A DNA stretch of 35,467 nucleotides from Roseivivax halodurans JCM 10272. GTDB taxonomy: Bacteria > Pseudomonadota > Alphaproteobacteria > Rhodobacterales > Rhodobacteraceae. Position 1 is the first letter of the stretch, and every line of letters starts with the position of its first letter. Position numbers and translations under genes: made by a program. The notes beneath the pieces were generated by a model. The model worked only from the letters and a program-made list of their open reading frames with translations. It was not told where the DNA came from and did no database searches. Shown here piece by piece: positions 1 through 7,760 of the stretch. The stretch covers positions 1 to 35,467 of the forward strand of contig NZ_JALZ01000029.1 in assembly GCF_000521785.1 (NCBI RefSeq), written 5' to 3'.

Positions 1-429
1 CTCTGGTGGCACGGTCCGCCTGCGATCCTCAAAGGATGGATGGACCGCGTCTTCGTAAGCGGAGGCCTCTACACCAGCCGGATGCGCTACGGCGCGGGCT
101 ACTTCAGGGGACGACTCGCCATAGTATCCGTGACCACCGGCGCGCCGCGCGCCGCCTTCGGCCCGGGAAGCCGGGGCGGAGATTTCGAGACAATGCTCTG
201 GCCGGTGCAATATTCGCTGCACTACATGGGCTTCTCGGTTCTACCGCCCTTCATTTCCTATGGAGTGCAGGGGCATGGCTACAGCTACGAAGACCAAGGT
301 CGCTTGGAAGAGAGGCTGAGGGGAAACCTCACAGCCTGGACCTCCCACCTCGGAGGGTTGGGGGACGTCGAACCGCTTAGGTTCCCTGACTGGCCCGACT
401 GGAACGAGGACGGCAGCGCGACCGGATAG
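1..429 (+). CDS. NAD(P)H dehydrogenase (quinone)-type flavoprotein, 3' part
   Basis: The frame is open from the first base and ends with TAG at 427-429, so only the C-terminal 142 codons are present. The visible start LWWHGPPAILKGWMDRVF carries the family pattern PLWW..PA.LKGW.DRVF..G..Y of the flavodoxin-like NAD(P)H:quinone oxidoreductases (MdaB, KefF, NQO1 relatives), followed by the usual loop and C-terminal helix. Known members are cytoplasmic FMN or FAD enzymes that make two-electron reductions of quinones. The N-terminal dinucleotide-binding half lies outside the window. No partner gene is visible; the next gene is convergent. The family call is firm, the substrate is not. Confidence 0.9.
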   Translation, partial: LWWHGPPAILKGWMDRVFVSGGLYTSRMRYGAGYFRGRLAIVSVTTGAPRAAFGPGSRGGDFETMLWPVQYSLHYMGFSVLPPFISYGVQGHGYSYEDQGRLEERLRGNLTAWTSHLGGLGDVEPLRFPDWPDWNEDGSATG

Positions 430-464
430 CGGCGCCAACCAGGGGCTCGCACCGCGTTCCGGGT

Positions 465-1154
465 TCAGAGGGCAGGGGTCTCGTCTTCGGGCGCCGGCGC
501 GGGAGTTGCGGCGCGCAGGATCGCCTCCTGGCGGCGCAGCGCGATGACCTGGGTCTCGTCGATCCCGTACCCGAGCTCCGACAGCGCCTCGAGCCGGCAG
601 GTCCAGCGAAGTGCGGCGATCCGGTGCGCCTCCTCGAGCGCGTCGATCTGCGGCATGACCGGCTCTTCGATCGCGGCCCGAAGCTCGGCCTCTCCCATGT
701 CGCTCCAGCGGTCCCAGCCCCAGTTGAGCGCCCGCAGCAGCGGGTCCGGGCAGTCGTCCGCCTCCGAGACGATGCGCTGGACCAGCCCGAAGAACTGCAT
801 CGAGAAATGGCGAGGCGGCTCCTGATCCTCGACGTCGATCCGGCACTCGCCCGCCTCGTCGAGAATGCGCGGCTGCGGCGCGCCGGAACTCTGCGCGCGA
901 TCGAGCGCCCGCATCATCGGGTCATGATGCGTGACGCTGTAGGAGATGCGTCCCTCGAGGCGCAGTCCCGCCTGGCTTCGGCTGAGCGAGACGCCGTCGC
1001 GCTCGAATTTCAGCGTGACGATGCCGGCATCGGCCCGCATCCGGGGACATGTCCGGATCCCGGCGTCGGCGAGCGCGGCGATCAGTCCGGGAAGATGATC
1101 CGCGCGTGCGGCGATCTCCCGGATCTCCTGCCGCAAAGCGATTTCGGCGGTCAT
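465..1154 (-). CDS. Hypothetical protein, 229 aa
   Basis: An uninterrupted minus-strand gene. I chose the ATG at 1154 because GAGGGA lies at a good distance upstream; the frame stays open to 1217. The protein begins MTAEIALRQEIREIAARADH and is mostly helical and charged, with a proline-rich acidic tail. Residues about 25-70 (LADAGIRTCPRMRADAG, then FERDGVSLSRSQAG) faintly recall a short segment found in plasmid relaxases, where a basic and aromatic patch contacts DNA, but I would not assign function from that. It follows the 1227-2066 gene on the same strand after 72 bases and may share its transcript. Confidence 0.6.
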   Translation of the reverse strand: MTAEIALRQEIREIAARADHLPGLIAALADAGIRTCPRMRADAGIVTLKFERDGVSLSRSQAGLRLEGRISYSVTHHDPMMRALDRAQSSGAPQPRILDEAGECRIDVEDQEPPRHFSMQFFGLVQRIVSEADDCPDPLLRALNWGWDRWSDMGEAELRAAIEEPVMPQIDALEEAHRIAALRWTCRLEALSELGYGIDETQVIALRRQEAILRAATPAPAPEDETPAL

Positions 1155-1226
1155 GGATCTTGGTCCCTCATGATTTCCGGATCTCCCGAATAGTCGTGGC
1201 TCACCTTGGAAATGCAAAATCGCATT

Positions 1227-2066
1227 TCACGGCGACGGAACGTCGTCGCATTCGACGACCCGGACGGTGTTGCGGACCTCTCCGACCCCGCGGATATGCG
1301 GACGGCGCCAGGTCAGCTCCCCGTTCCGGGCCACGAAGAGATGGCCCCGCACCCAATGGGCGCGGCGCTTGCCGGAGGCCGTGGCGGCATCGCCCATCGC
1401 CGCGAGATGGTTTCGGCCCTCGGCGCCGAGCTTGATGCGAGTGACGGTCCGCTCCGGCAAGGGTCGGCCCTCGCGAACGGCCCGCCGTCGCTGCTGACGG
1501 CTGTAGAGCGGTTCGCCCTCTTCCCGGACAACCTTCTCTTCCCGGCGAAGAGCCGCGAAGGCGAAGAGGACCTGAAAAACGTGCATGGAGAGATGTTCCG
1601 ACGTCTCGAGCCGGTCCTGAAGGGCTTTCGGGTTCGACGCGGCCATGTCCGTCAGCGCTTCCGGATGATCGAGGCGCGCCAGCGGGGGGCCATCCAGCGG
1701 AATACGCGTGGTGATCGCATCAAGCAGCAGGTCCCCGGATCCGCGAAGGGTCAGCAGCCGGACGGACAGACCGGCTGCGTCCCGCTCGACCATCGCGGCG
1801 ATCCGGTTCTCGTCACCCGGATAGCTGATCTCGGCGTAGATCCGGTCGAAGGGAACAAGACCTGTTTCCATCGGAATTCCCGCCCGGATTGTGCTCTTTG
1901 CGATGTCAAAGAGCGCGCGCGTCGCGCTGCTCTCGAAGAGCAGCAACTGGGCGCCCTCGAGCCGGCTTGTGTAGCTCTCCACGACGGCCGGGGCAAAGTC
2001 CTCGAAGTCGAAGGGGGTCCGGCGAACCTTCTCGGCCAATGCCATGAGCTTGTCGTGGATCAACAT
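1227..2066 (-). CDS. Hypothetical protein with C-terminal HWVRGH..WRRPH module, 279 aa
   Basis: Begins MLIHDKLMALAEKVRRTPF with AAAAGGAGAG upstream of the ATG. The N-terminal two thirds are featureless to me. The basic C-terminus contains RRAHWVRGHLFVARNGELTW followed by RRPHIRG, a histidine, tryptophan and arginine pattern seen at the end of a diverse set of phage and plasmid proteins; AcrVA2-type anti-Cas12a proteins have a loosely similar tail (HIRRGHWHGYW), but the match is too short to claim that function. A basic stretch (SRQQRRRAVREGR, about residues 195-207) precedes it. Two TGCGAAAA motifs lie in the 50 bases upstream of the start, one directly abutting a TATAAT sequence. Cytoplasmic, no signal peptide. 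Confidence 0.65.
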   Translation of the reverse strand: MLIHDKLMALAEKVRRTPFDFEDFAPAVVESYTSRLEGAQLLLFESSATRALFDIAKSTIRAGIPMETGLVPFDRIYAEISYPGDENRIAAMVERDAAGLSVRLLTLRGSGDLLLDAITTRIPLDGPPLARLDHPEALTDMAASNPKALQDRLETSEHLSMHVFQVLFAFAALRREEKVVREEGEPLYSRQQRRRAVREGRPLPERTVTRIKLGAEGRNHLAAMGDAATASGKRRAHWVRGHLFVARNGELTWRRPHIRGVGEVRNTVRVVECDDVPSP

Positions 2067-2076
2067 TCGGCTCTCC

Positions 2077-2115
2077 TTTTCGCATTATACGATAGATCCA
2101 ACAATTATTTTCGCA
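2077..2115 (-). promoter_or_regulatory. Paired TGCGAAAA motifs with TATAAT, upstream of the 2066 gene
   Basis: On the minus strand TGCGAAAA occurs at 2115-2108 and again at 2084-2077, exactly 31 bases (three helical turns) apart. A consensus-like TATAAT ends just before the second copy, and the first copy falls where the -35 would be. The second copy lies directly before the ribosome-binding site. This suggests a promoter with two bound copies of one regulator. Confidence 0.5.
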
Positions 2116-2207
2116 ACTCAAAACATGAGGGTGGTAGTACCGAGTGTGCTCCTGTTGCGAGCGCGCCCGCTCCATAGCAGGCGCGCCCGAACCTTGCCTC
2201 GATACTC

Positions 2208-2963
2208 TTAAAACGGGTCGGACACTCCGAAATCTTCCGGGGAATTGAAGTCGCCGGGTTCCGGGTACGAACCGCCTGAGCCGCCGAAATCGCTGCCCCC
2301 GTCGCTGCCCCCGTCATCGTCGTCGAAATCGTTGGCACCGGGGAAGTCGATGAGGCCATCATCGGTTGTTCCGAACGCCGCCTCCGCGGATGCCAGATCG
2401 GCGTCCTCGTCTCCTCCATCGTCATTGAAATCGTCGGTCGTGGCGAAGTCGATGAATCCGAAGCTGTCGGCCCCGAACTCCTCTTCGGCGGCCGCGTTCG
2501 CGGCATCGGACGCGCGCTCCTCCCGGATATCGAGCCGAACGGATGCGCCCTCACTGACGGTCGGTTCGTCGGTTCCGAACAGGCTGTTCTCGAGCATTCC
2601 GGGGATCGCGGCCGGATCGTTCTCGCTCAGCACCTGGATGTTGCGGTTGAGCACGTAGCCCGGCGCGGGCGTAAGCTCCGGTTCATCAATGATGAAGTGA
2701 TCGAGATCGGCCGCCTCGAACGCCCTGTTCTGGATCTCCCGTGAGGTCAGCCCGGACTCCAGGACGACGTCCGGGTTATCCGGTCTGGTGATCCGGTCGA
2801 TGCCGGAGGTGGCCGTATTGAGGCCATCCGCCACCCGGTTTGCCCTGCTTGCCGCATCCCCGATGCCCTGGAGTGAAGGCGGAAGATTGCCGCTTTCGAC
2901 CAGCGCGGTGCCGATGGTCTCGGCGAGGTCTTCGCCTAGCTCTAGGTTGTTGAGTTCAGCCAT
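2208..2963 (-). CDS. Acidic Asp/Gly-rich hypothetical protein, 251 aa
   Basis: Start taken at the ATG at 2963 (MAELNNLELGEDLAET) because GGAGA lies about ten bases upstream; the frame is open to 3047. The protein is strongly acidic. Its C-terminal third is low complexity with repeated units such as FGFIDFATTDDFNDDGG and GLIDFPGANDFDDDDGGS, and then SGGSYPEPGDF. The first half has no motif I recognise. No signal peptide is seen. The gene is divergent from the DUF2927 gene with only 14 bases between the two start codons, so the promoter of each must lie inside or beyond the other gene, an unusual arrangement. The function is unknown; calcium or polycation binding would be speculation. Confidence 0.6.
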   Translation of the reverse strand: MAELNNLELGEDLAETIGTALVESGNLPPSLQGIGDAASRANRVADGLNTATSGIDRITRPDNPDVVLESGLTSREIQNRAFEAADLDHFIIDEPELTPAPGYVLNRNIQVLSENDPAAIPGMLENSLFGTDEPTVSEGASVRLDIREERASDAANAAAEEEFGADSFGFIDFATTDDFNDDGGDEDADLASAEAAFGTTDDGLIDFPGANDFDDDDGGSDGGSDFGGSGGSYPEPGDFNSPEDFGVSDPF

Positions 2964-2977
2964 GACCGAGGTCTCCA

Positions 2978-3775
2978 ATGTCATTCCAGAAACTCGCCAG
3001 ATCCTCCATGCGAGTGCTCTCAGCCTTGACCTTGTCTCTGGCGCCAATCAACGTCAGTGCCGATATCGCGTCACACTGCGCGCAACTTCGCGCGCCGCAT
3101 TTCCCGGAACGGTTTTCCCACATGGCCATGACCTCGGAATCATGTCCTGGCGGTGAGGCATGCGGAGACGAAATAGTCGCGTGGGATGAGGAGGTTGAGG
3201 TGGTCTACGCCATCGACGCCAGCTCCGATTCAACGCTGGCGGGAATCCGCCCTCAGATAGACGCGGTATTGGCGGATATGCGCGAGCTGACCGATCTCGA
3301 TATCACGTTCGACGCCCGCGAAACCGGATCGGACTTCCGCGGCATCGGGATAATCGAGCTCTCGCGGGATCTCGCCCGCGCGCTCGACGAGGGGGCGGCA
3401 CCGGGCCTACGGCCCGACGGGTCTTTGTCCCTGGTGGACATCCATGACCGCGGCGGGTGCATCGGCACGCTCTACTACTCGGATGCGGATGCGCCGGTCA
3501 TCGTGCCCGAGCTGGGGGTCGTGTTTCTCAACGATCAGCTCACCGGCGAGGATCGCGCGCAATGCCTCTGGGAGGAAATGGCGGTGGTCTTCGGGCTCCG
3601 GAACGATCCACCGGAACAGGCCTCGCTGTTCGACGGGGAGAACTTCCGGGATGGGGAGGACGGCTTCGGGTATTCGAAAGAAACCGAGGCCATGCTCGCG
3701 GCGATCTACGAGATGGCGCGCCGGGAGACCGGGGACATTGCAACATTGACAAAAGAGCTGTGCAACGCGGAGTAG
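2978..3775 (+). CDS. DUF2927 family exported protein, 265 aa
   Basis: An N-terminal signal-like segment (SSMRVLSALTLSLAPINVSA, cut after Ala) is followed by a cysteine-containing mature protein. The second half matches the DUF2927 pattern: a GC loop (DRGGCIGTLYY), a beta strand leading to hydrophobic VIVPELGVVFLND, then CLWEEMAVVFGLRNDP, the family's conserved C..EE...GL.ND block, and a terminal helix with ETEAMLAAIYEMA. The family is common in Rhodobacteraceae; its function is unknown, although the EE block makes a metal-dependent hydrolase conceivable. Initiation may be at 2978 or at the internal ATG at 3008; GAGG lies upstream of the first. It ends in TAG. The downstream gene is convergent. 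Confidence 0.75.
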   Translation: MSFQKLARSSMRVLSALTLSLAPINVSADIASHCAQLRAPHFPERFSHMAMTSESCPGGEACGDEIVAWDEEVEVVYAIDASSDSTLAGIRPQIDAVLADMRELTDLDITFDARETGSDFRGIGIIELSRDLARALDEGAAPGLRPDGSLSLVDIHDRGGCIGTLYYSDADAPVIVPELGVVFLNDQLTGEDRAQCLWEEMAVVFGLRNDPPEQASLFDGENFRDGEDGFGYSKETEAMLAAIYEMARRETGDIATLTKELCNAE

Positions 3776-3800
3776 TTTCCGCGCGCACGTCTGTCGCGAT

Positions 3801-4334
3801 TCAGATAGCCAGATCGGCGCCCGACTCTTCGCCCAATTCTTCGACCCGCTCGGCCATCCTGGCATTATGCCACGCAACCGCATCGAGGTCCGGATCCATC
3901 TCGAGCGCAGAGAGTAGCGATCCCGCTCTTGCAGTGTTGTCCGGGCAAGCGACCTCGACCCCCATGATCCGGTCCCAGCCTTCGCCGTCCTCGATCCCCT
4001 GGAAGTATGCCTGCATGGCCTCCTCGGAGCCGAAGAACTTGATCGAGATGCCCCCGAAGTCGTCCGGACCGATGGGCGCCCCTTGGCTGAACGCGGAGGT
4101 GTAGTCCCTGCCGAAGGCCACCACGGTCCGGAACGGCTTTTCGGACGGTGCCGCGGATGGTGCGGCCGGCTCCTCGGCCGCCTTGAGCGTCGCCATCAGA
4201 GCGGCCTGGTTCTCGAAACCGAGCACCTTGGCGATACCGTCGATCCGCTGCAGATGGGAGAGCTTCGAGACGCCGGGATCGGCCATCAGCTTCGACAGGG
4301 CGGATACGCGCGACCGGGTGAGATAAGTGTCCAT
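3801..4334 (-). CDS. Hypothetical protein with LSH-type N-terminal motif, 177 aa
   Basis: The ATG at 4334 has an excellent GGAGG upstream. Residues about 5-47 (KLMADPGVSKLSHLQRIDGI, then AKVLGFENQAALMATLK) follow a pattern, LSH.QALD.IA..LGF.s...L, found at the N-terminus of many small plasmid-borne proteins, including some annotated as glyoxalase-superfamily proteins. An alanine and proline linker follows, then a compact alpha/beta part with FRTVVAFGRDYTSAFSQ and IKFFGSEEAMQAYFQGIEDG. Soluble, no signal peptide. A promoter about 140 bases upstream implies a long leader. Function unknown. Confidence 0.6.
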   Translation of the reverse strand: MDTYLTRSRVSALSKLMADPGVSKLSHLQRIDGIAKVLGFENQAALMATLKAAEEPAAPSAAPSEKPFRTVVAFGRDYTSAFSQGAPIGPDDFGGISIKFFGSEEAMQAYFQGIEDGEGWDRIMGVEVACPDNTARAGSLLSALEMDPDLDAVAWHNARMAERVEELGEESGADLAI

Positions 4335-4477
4335 TGGAGATCCTCCATAAAGGTCCGGCACCGAGTGCGCCCCGTGACTCGCTGGACCCTTGGGAAGGTT
4401 GTCCGTGCGACGGAAGATGCAGAGCGGTTTGGCATGGCTTTCGCCGGGGCTGCCCGGTTCGCTCCGACCGTCCCATG

Positions 4478-4505
4478 ATCATATAAAGGCAAACTGAACT
4501 TGCAA
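4478..4505 (-). promoter_or_regulatory. Sigma-70-type promoter for the 4334 gene
   Basis: On the minus strand TTGCAA (4505-4500), a 16-base spacer and TATGAT (4483-4478) form a good -35/-10 pair directed to the gene starting at 4334. The predicted leader is about 135 nt. The -35 hexamer is itself a palindrome and lies five bases from a TTTTCGCA motif, so the two divergent units may share control. Confidence 0.5.
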
Positions 4506-4510
4506 TGCGT

Positions 4511-4533
4511 TTTTCGCAGTTAGCATATATGCT
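4511..4533 (+). promoter_or_regulatory. TTTTCGCA motif plus AGCATATATGCT palindrome
   Basis: TTTTCGCA at 4511-4518 is followed after three bases by the perfect 12-base palindrome AGCATATATGCT (4522-4533). Both lie within 50 bases of the ATG at 4561, where a -10 region and operator would be expected. The palindrome is a good candidate for a dimeric repressor site; its TATATG core may double as the -10. Confidence 0.4.
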
Positions 4534-4560
4534 CTCGGTAAACCCTGCTGGAGTCCGAAC

Positions 4561-5604
4561 ATGAGCTTTCTCGACCATCTTAGGAAACACCCGGAGGCGA
4601 TGTTCCTCGCCAGCTTCGGCACCATCCTTGTCGCCGGAACCGCCGCCGCGGTCATCGGCGCGGCGCAACCCGATGGAGTGGCCGCCTATGTGAAGGCCGC
4701 CAACGGAATCCAGGTCGCGACCCCCGACAAGACCGCCGCGCAGATTGTCATGACCGAACACCTGCTCGGTGTGGGGCAGGGGATGCGTGACATCGCGTGG
4801 TCGAACCCCGAGATCGAAGCGCGGCTGGATGTTCTCGAGGCTGCTCAACCGGCCGACCTCCGGGACGGGCTGCGCGATGTCTGGGAGAGCGGCTACGAAC
4901 AGGGCAAGAGTGGCCAGTGGTCCGACACCGCTCTCGACGGTTATCTCACGGCAGTCGAGATGTCGCGCGCCGAGATGAACAGCCTCCACGCGGCGGCGCG
5001 GGCGGCGGATCCCTTCGAGGCGTTCTCTCCGTCGATCGCCTCCGCGCAACTGGCCGCGGAACTCGGATCACCTTCGAGCGCGCCGTACCTTGCGCAGGCG
5101 GCCGAAAGCCTCCTTGTCACGGATGAGACCGCGTTCGACATCATCGCCAAGCGTATGAGCGCCGAAAGCCTGAACGACACCGCTCCGATCCGGCTCGCGG
5201 CCTCCGAGGTGGGCACCATGCAGATGCTGCCGGACGATCTGTTGTCGGCGTCAGCGGCCGCGCGGATCGTGTTGGATACTCCCGAGCGCGGAACGGGCAT
5301 CGATCCGTCGGGTATCGTGTCGCCTGCGGAGCCGGGCCGAGCGCTCGAAACGCGGTCGCATGGGATCTCGCTCGACCGGCCCCGGATCGAAGTCCAGCTG
5401 ACCCAGGACGGCATCGCGATCGCGGACCCGTTCGGAGAGGCCCCGGTCCAGGTGACGCTCGAGCGGCAGGCCATCCCGATCACCCTCGAGGCCGAGCGCA
5501 AGGCGATCACGTTCGACCCGTCTTACCTGACCGAAATTGCCGAAGATCCGTTCGGCGAAGCGCGGGACGCAGACTCCGACGTCGACGCCGGGCCCGAACT
5601 CTGA
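4561..5604 (+). CDS. Membrane-anchored hypothetical protein, 347 aa
   Basis: GGAG precedes the ATG. The first residues MSFLDHLRKHPEA are followed by one hydrophobic segment, about residues 14-36 (MFLASFGTILVAGTAAAVIG), which fits an uncleaved N-terminal anchor or a signal segment; the rest is hydrophilic. The middle is alanine-rich and helical, and the C-terminal 90 residues look beta-rich with repeated DPFGEAP and DPFGEAR motifs (about residues 288-294 and 329-336) and alternating ITLEAERKAITFDP. I do not recognise a family. It is monocistronic by spacing, with a regulatory palindrome just upstream. Confidence 0.6.
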   Translation: MSFLDHLRKHPEAMFLASFGTILVAGTAAAVIGAAQPDGVAAYVKAANGIQVATPDKTAAQIVMTEHLLGVGQGMRDIAWSNPEIEARLDVLEAAQPADLRDGLRDVWESGYEQGKSGQWSDTALDGYLTAVEMSRAEMNSLHAAARAADPFEAFSPSIASAQLAAELGSPSSAPYLAQAAESLLVTDETAFDIIAKRMSAESLNDTAPIRLAASEVGTMQMLPDDLLSASAAARIVLDTPERGTGIDPSGIVSPAEPGRALETRSHGISLDRPRIEVQLTQDGIAIADPFGEAPVQVTLERQAIPITLEAERKAITFDPSYLTEIAEDPFGEARDADSDVDAGPEL

Positions 5605-5626
5605 TCGATAAGGGTGAATTCTGCGC

Positions 5627-5642
5627 TGAACTCGCTTATGCT
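5627..5642 (+). promoter_or_regulatory. Promoter element shared with the 8494 gene
   Basis: TGAACTCGCTTATGCT lies 7-22 bases upstream of the MNT start and is nearly identical to TGAACTGGCTTATACT at 8440-8455, upstream of an unrelated gene (14 of 16 bases). Each also has CTGCGCTGAAC next to it. TTATGCT is a plausible -10 region. Confidence 0.4.
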
Positions 5643-5648
5643 TCCATT

Positions 5649-5981
5649 ATGAAAAATGCCGTCACGTTGTCCGAGCATAAGGCACACCGCCGGGACGCCC
5701 GCATCGCTGCTGTCGCGGCTTTGCGCGAGGATCTTGCGACCTACGCGGCGCGCCATGGCGGCGCCTTTTACATCTTCGGGTCCGCCGCGCGTGGCGAACT
5801 CAGGCATGACAGCGATGTCGACGTTCTCGTCGACTTCCCTGAAACAGTCATGCCCGAGGCGCTGAGATACGCGGAGGACGCATGTCGGTCTCGCAGACTG
5901 CCCTGCGACGTTATCGACACGGCGACGGTGTCTGATGCGTTTCGCCAGAAGGCACTCGCAGCGTCGGTTGCCCTCCCTTGA
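5649..5981 (+). CDS. MNT-type nucleotidyltransferase (putative antitoxin), 110 aa
   Basis: A minimal nucleotidyltransferase of the DNA polymerase beta superfamily. The active-site signature is complete: FGSAARGELRHDSDVDVLVD gives G44-S45 and the metal-binding pair D56 and D58. In MNT/HEPN modules such proteins are usually antitoxins, some of which add AMP units to a tyrosine of the HEPN toxin. Its stop codon overlaps the start of the HEPN gene by four bases (TTGA), so translation is coupled. Length and motif are normal for the family. The promoter element at 5627-5642 lies immediately upstream. Confidence 0.85.
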   Translation: MKNAVTLSEHKAHRRDARIAAVAALREDLATYAARHGGAFYIFGSAARGELRHDSDVDVLVDFPETVMPEALRYAEDACRSRRLPCDVIDTATVSDAFRQKALAASVALP

Positions 5982-6463
5982 CAGACGCCCGCTGGCTCGA
6001 GGTCTGGGACGACGCCGAACGCGCCGCTCGCCATTTCCGAAATGCGGCGACGCTGTTCGACGAGGGCGGATTCGATCGCCCCGGAATGGACGGCTATCGA
6101 TCCGAAATGGCGCTCATGCACGCGATGCAGTCCGGTCACACATTGCTCGAGAGTTGTCTGTTGCGCATTCTGAAGATCTTCGACGAAGAAAAGCCTGCAG
6201 GCGACAGCTGGCACGCCGATCTCTTGGCACGAGCGCGCAAGACTGTCGGGGCCAGGGCTGCCATTCTCGACCCGGAAGCTTTCAAGCATGCAGACGAAAC
6301 GCGCCGTTTCCGGACGGTTGCGACGCGTAGCTACGACGATTTCCAGCTCGCCGGAGCCGAGAGGGCCATTGGCTCGGCTCGATGGCTCGCCGAGGTCTTT
6401 GAAGACCTGATCCGGGATTACCAGGCCCGGGTCGACCCGCCATCGGACGACCTCGATCGTTGA
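5978..6463 (+). CDS. HEPN-domain protein with altered RX4H motif (putative toxin)
   Basis: A helical protein of 161 aa translated from a TTG codon overlapping the MNT stop. Fold, length and position fit the HEPN partner of a minimal nucleotidyltransferase. In active HEPN RNases the motif is R(x4)HxY; here the equivalent is RTVATRSY (R112, R117, Y119), so the catalytic histidine is replaced by arginine while the tyrosine modified by MNT partners in other systems is kept. Either this is a diverged or inactive RNase, or the catalytic residue lies elsewhere. The second pair in this window keeps a perfect motif. The gene ends 13 bases before the convergent thrS-like gene. Confidence 0.7.
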   Translation: MTDARWLEVWDDAERAARHFRNAATLFDEGGFDRPGMDGYRSEMALMHAMQSGHTLLESCLLRILKIFDEEKPAGDSWHADLLARARKTVGARAAILDPEAFKHADETRRFRTVATRSYDDFQLAGAERAIGSARWLAEVFEDLIRDYQARVDPPSDDLDR

Positions 6464-6476
6464 CGACGGGCCGGCG

Positions 6477-7658
6477 TCAAAGCCCTTCCGCAAGACGCCG
6501 AACCGCATCCCCCAGATCGAGAGGCCGCTTCTCGTCTCCTCTCTGCAGCATGACCTGGCCGGCCTCCGCCTCCCGCTTGCCGATTACCATCTCCGCCGGG
6601 ATGAGCCGCTCACGCGCCATCACGATCCGCCGCGACAGGCTTTCGCTCTCGGCAAAGAGCGCCGGCCTCAGCCCGGCCGCGCGAAGCGCGTCCATCGCCG
6701 CCCGCGCGGGCCCGAGCTGCGCGTCCGCGATGGGCAGCACCGCCACCTGGTCGGGCGCGAGCCAGAAGGGCAGGCGGCCTCGGTGGTGCTCGAGCAGGAT
6801 CCCGATGAAGCGGCCCATCGACCCGAGGACCGCGTGGTGCAGCATCACCGGCACCTCGCGCGCGCCGCTCTCGGCGATGTAGCTCGCGTCCAGGCGCGAC
6901 GGCAGGACCATGTCGAGCTGGATGGTGCCGCATTGCCAGGACCGGCCCTGCAGATCGCGTAGCGCGAACTCGAGCTTCGGGCCGTAGAAGGCGCCCTCGC
7001 CGGGCAGGAGATCGGGCTCGAGCCCGGCCGCGCGCGCCGCCCCGAGCAGCTGCGCCTCTGCCGCATCCCAGTCCTCCTCGGAGCCCGCCCGTTTCTCGGG
7101 GCGCAGGCTGAGCGCCACGTCGAAGTCCGGAAAGCCGAGATCGGCGTAGACCTCCTTCAGCAGGCCCACGAAGCGCGCCACCTCGGGCTCGATCTGCGCC
7201 GGCCGGCAGATGACATGCGCGTCGTCCTGCTCGAAGCCGCGCGAGCGCATCAGCCCGTGCATCGATCCCGAAGGCTCGTCGCGGTGGCAGATCCCGAACT
7301 CGGAGTAGCGCGCCGGCAGGTCGCGCCAGGAGCGGTGGCCCGCGTTGAAGATCTGCAGGTGGCAGGGGCAGCTCATCGGCTTCAGGGCCAGGTCGCGCCC
7401 CTCGGGTCGGGGCACCGCGAACATGTGCTCGCCGAACTTCTCCCAGTGGCCGGACTTCTCCCAGAGGTCTTGGGGCAGGAGCTGCGGGCTGCGCACCTCC
7501 TCGTAGCCGAGCGCGCGCATCTTGCCGCGGATGTAGTCCTCGAGGGCGCGGTAGATGCGCCAGCCGGCCGGGTGCCAGTAGATCATCCCCGGCGCGTTCT
7601 CCTCCATGTGGTAGAGGTCGAGACGCCTGGCCAGCATGCGGTGGTCTTCGTGTTCCAT
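6477..7658 (-). CDS. thrS: Threonyl-tRNA synthetase lacking TGS and editing domains, 393 aa
   Basis: Charges tRNA-Thr with threonine. The protein begins directly with the class II catalytic core (MEHEDHRMLARRLDLYHMEE, then WHPAGWRIYRALEDYIR) and is about 250 residues shorter than the usual 640-residue ThrRS: the TGS and N2 editing domains are absent, as in known editing-less ThrRS forms. The zinc ligands are in place: C97 in KPMSCPCH, H148 in DDAHVIC, and the third in VMLHHAVLGSMGRFIGIL, which overlaps motif 3. The anticodon-binding domain is present at the C-terminus. AAGGA lies upstream of the chosen ATG. Expression is probably controlled by the threonine attenuator just upstream. Loss of editing would permit serine mischarging unless a separate factor corrects it. 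It could be a second ThrRS giving inhibitor resistance. Confidence 0.93.
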   Translation of the reverse strand: MEHEDHRMLARRLDLYHMEENAPGMIYWHPAGWRIYRALEDYIRGKMRALGYEEVRSPQLLPQDLWEKSGHWEKFGEHMFAVPRPEGRDLALKPMSCPCHLQIFNAGHRSWRDLPARYSEFGICHRDEPSGSMHGLMRSRGFEQDDAHVICRPAQIEPEVARFVGLLKEVYADLGFPDFDVALSLRPEKRAGSEEDWDAAEAQLLGAARAAGLEPDLLPGEGAFYGPKLEFALRDLQGRSWQCGTIQLDMVLPSRLDASYIAESGAREVPVMLHHAVLGSMGRFIGILLEHHRGRLPFWLAPDQVAVLPIADAQLGPARAAMDALRAAGLRPALFAESESLSRRIVMARERLIPAEMVIGKREAEAGQVMLQRGDEKRPLDLGDAVRRLAEGL

Positions 7659-7700
7659 ATCGGTGTCCTTGTCGGATGGAGACAGCCGGGACCCGCATGG

Positions 7701-7735
7701 CAAAACAAAACCCCGCGCGGATGCCCGGCGGGGTT
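7701..7735 (-). terminator. Attenuator terminator of thrS leader
   Basis: On the minus strand AACCCCGC (7735-7728) pairs perfectly with GCGGGGTT (7716-7709), followed by a T-rich run TTTTGTTTTG at 7710-7701: an intrinsic terminator 43 bases before the thrS start. The upstream arm can instead pair with GGCGGGTT inside the end of the leader peptide gene, giving a mutually exclusive antiterminator. That is the classical amino-acid attenuation layout. Confidence 0.85.
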
Positions 7736-7760
7736 GGGGTGGTGAGGATGTTAGATCAGC

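Noticed and set aside
1227-2066. AcrVA2-type anti-CRISPR
   Set aside because: Only the short HW.RGH and PH.RG tail is reminiscent; the rest does not resemble the known protein, so it is kept as hypothetical.
3865-5049. Long minus-strand frame of 394 codons
   Set aside because: It is the shadow of the 3801-4334 and 4561-5604 genes in high-GC DNA, rich in Arg and Pro without motifs.
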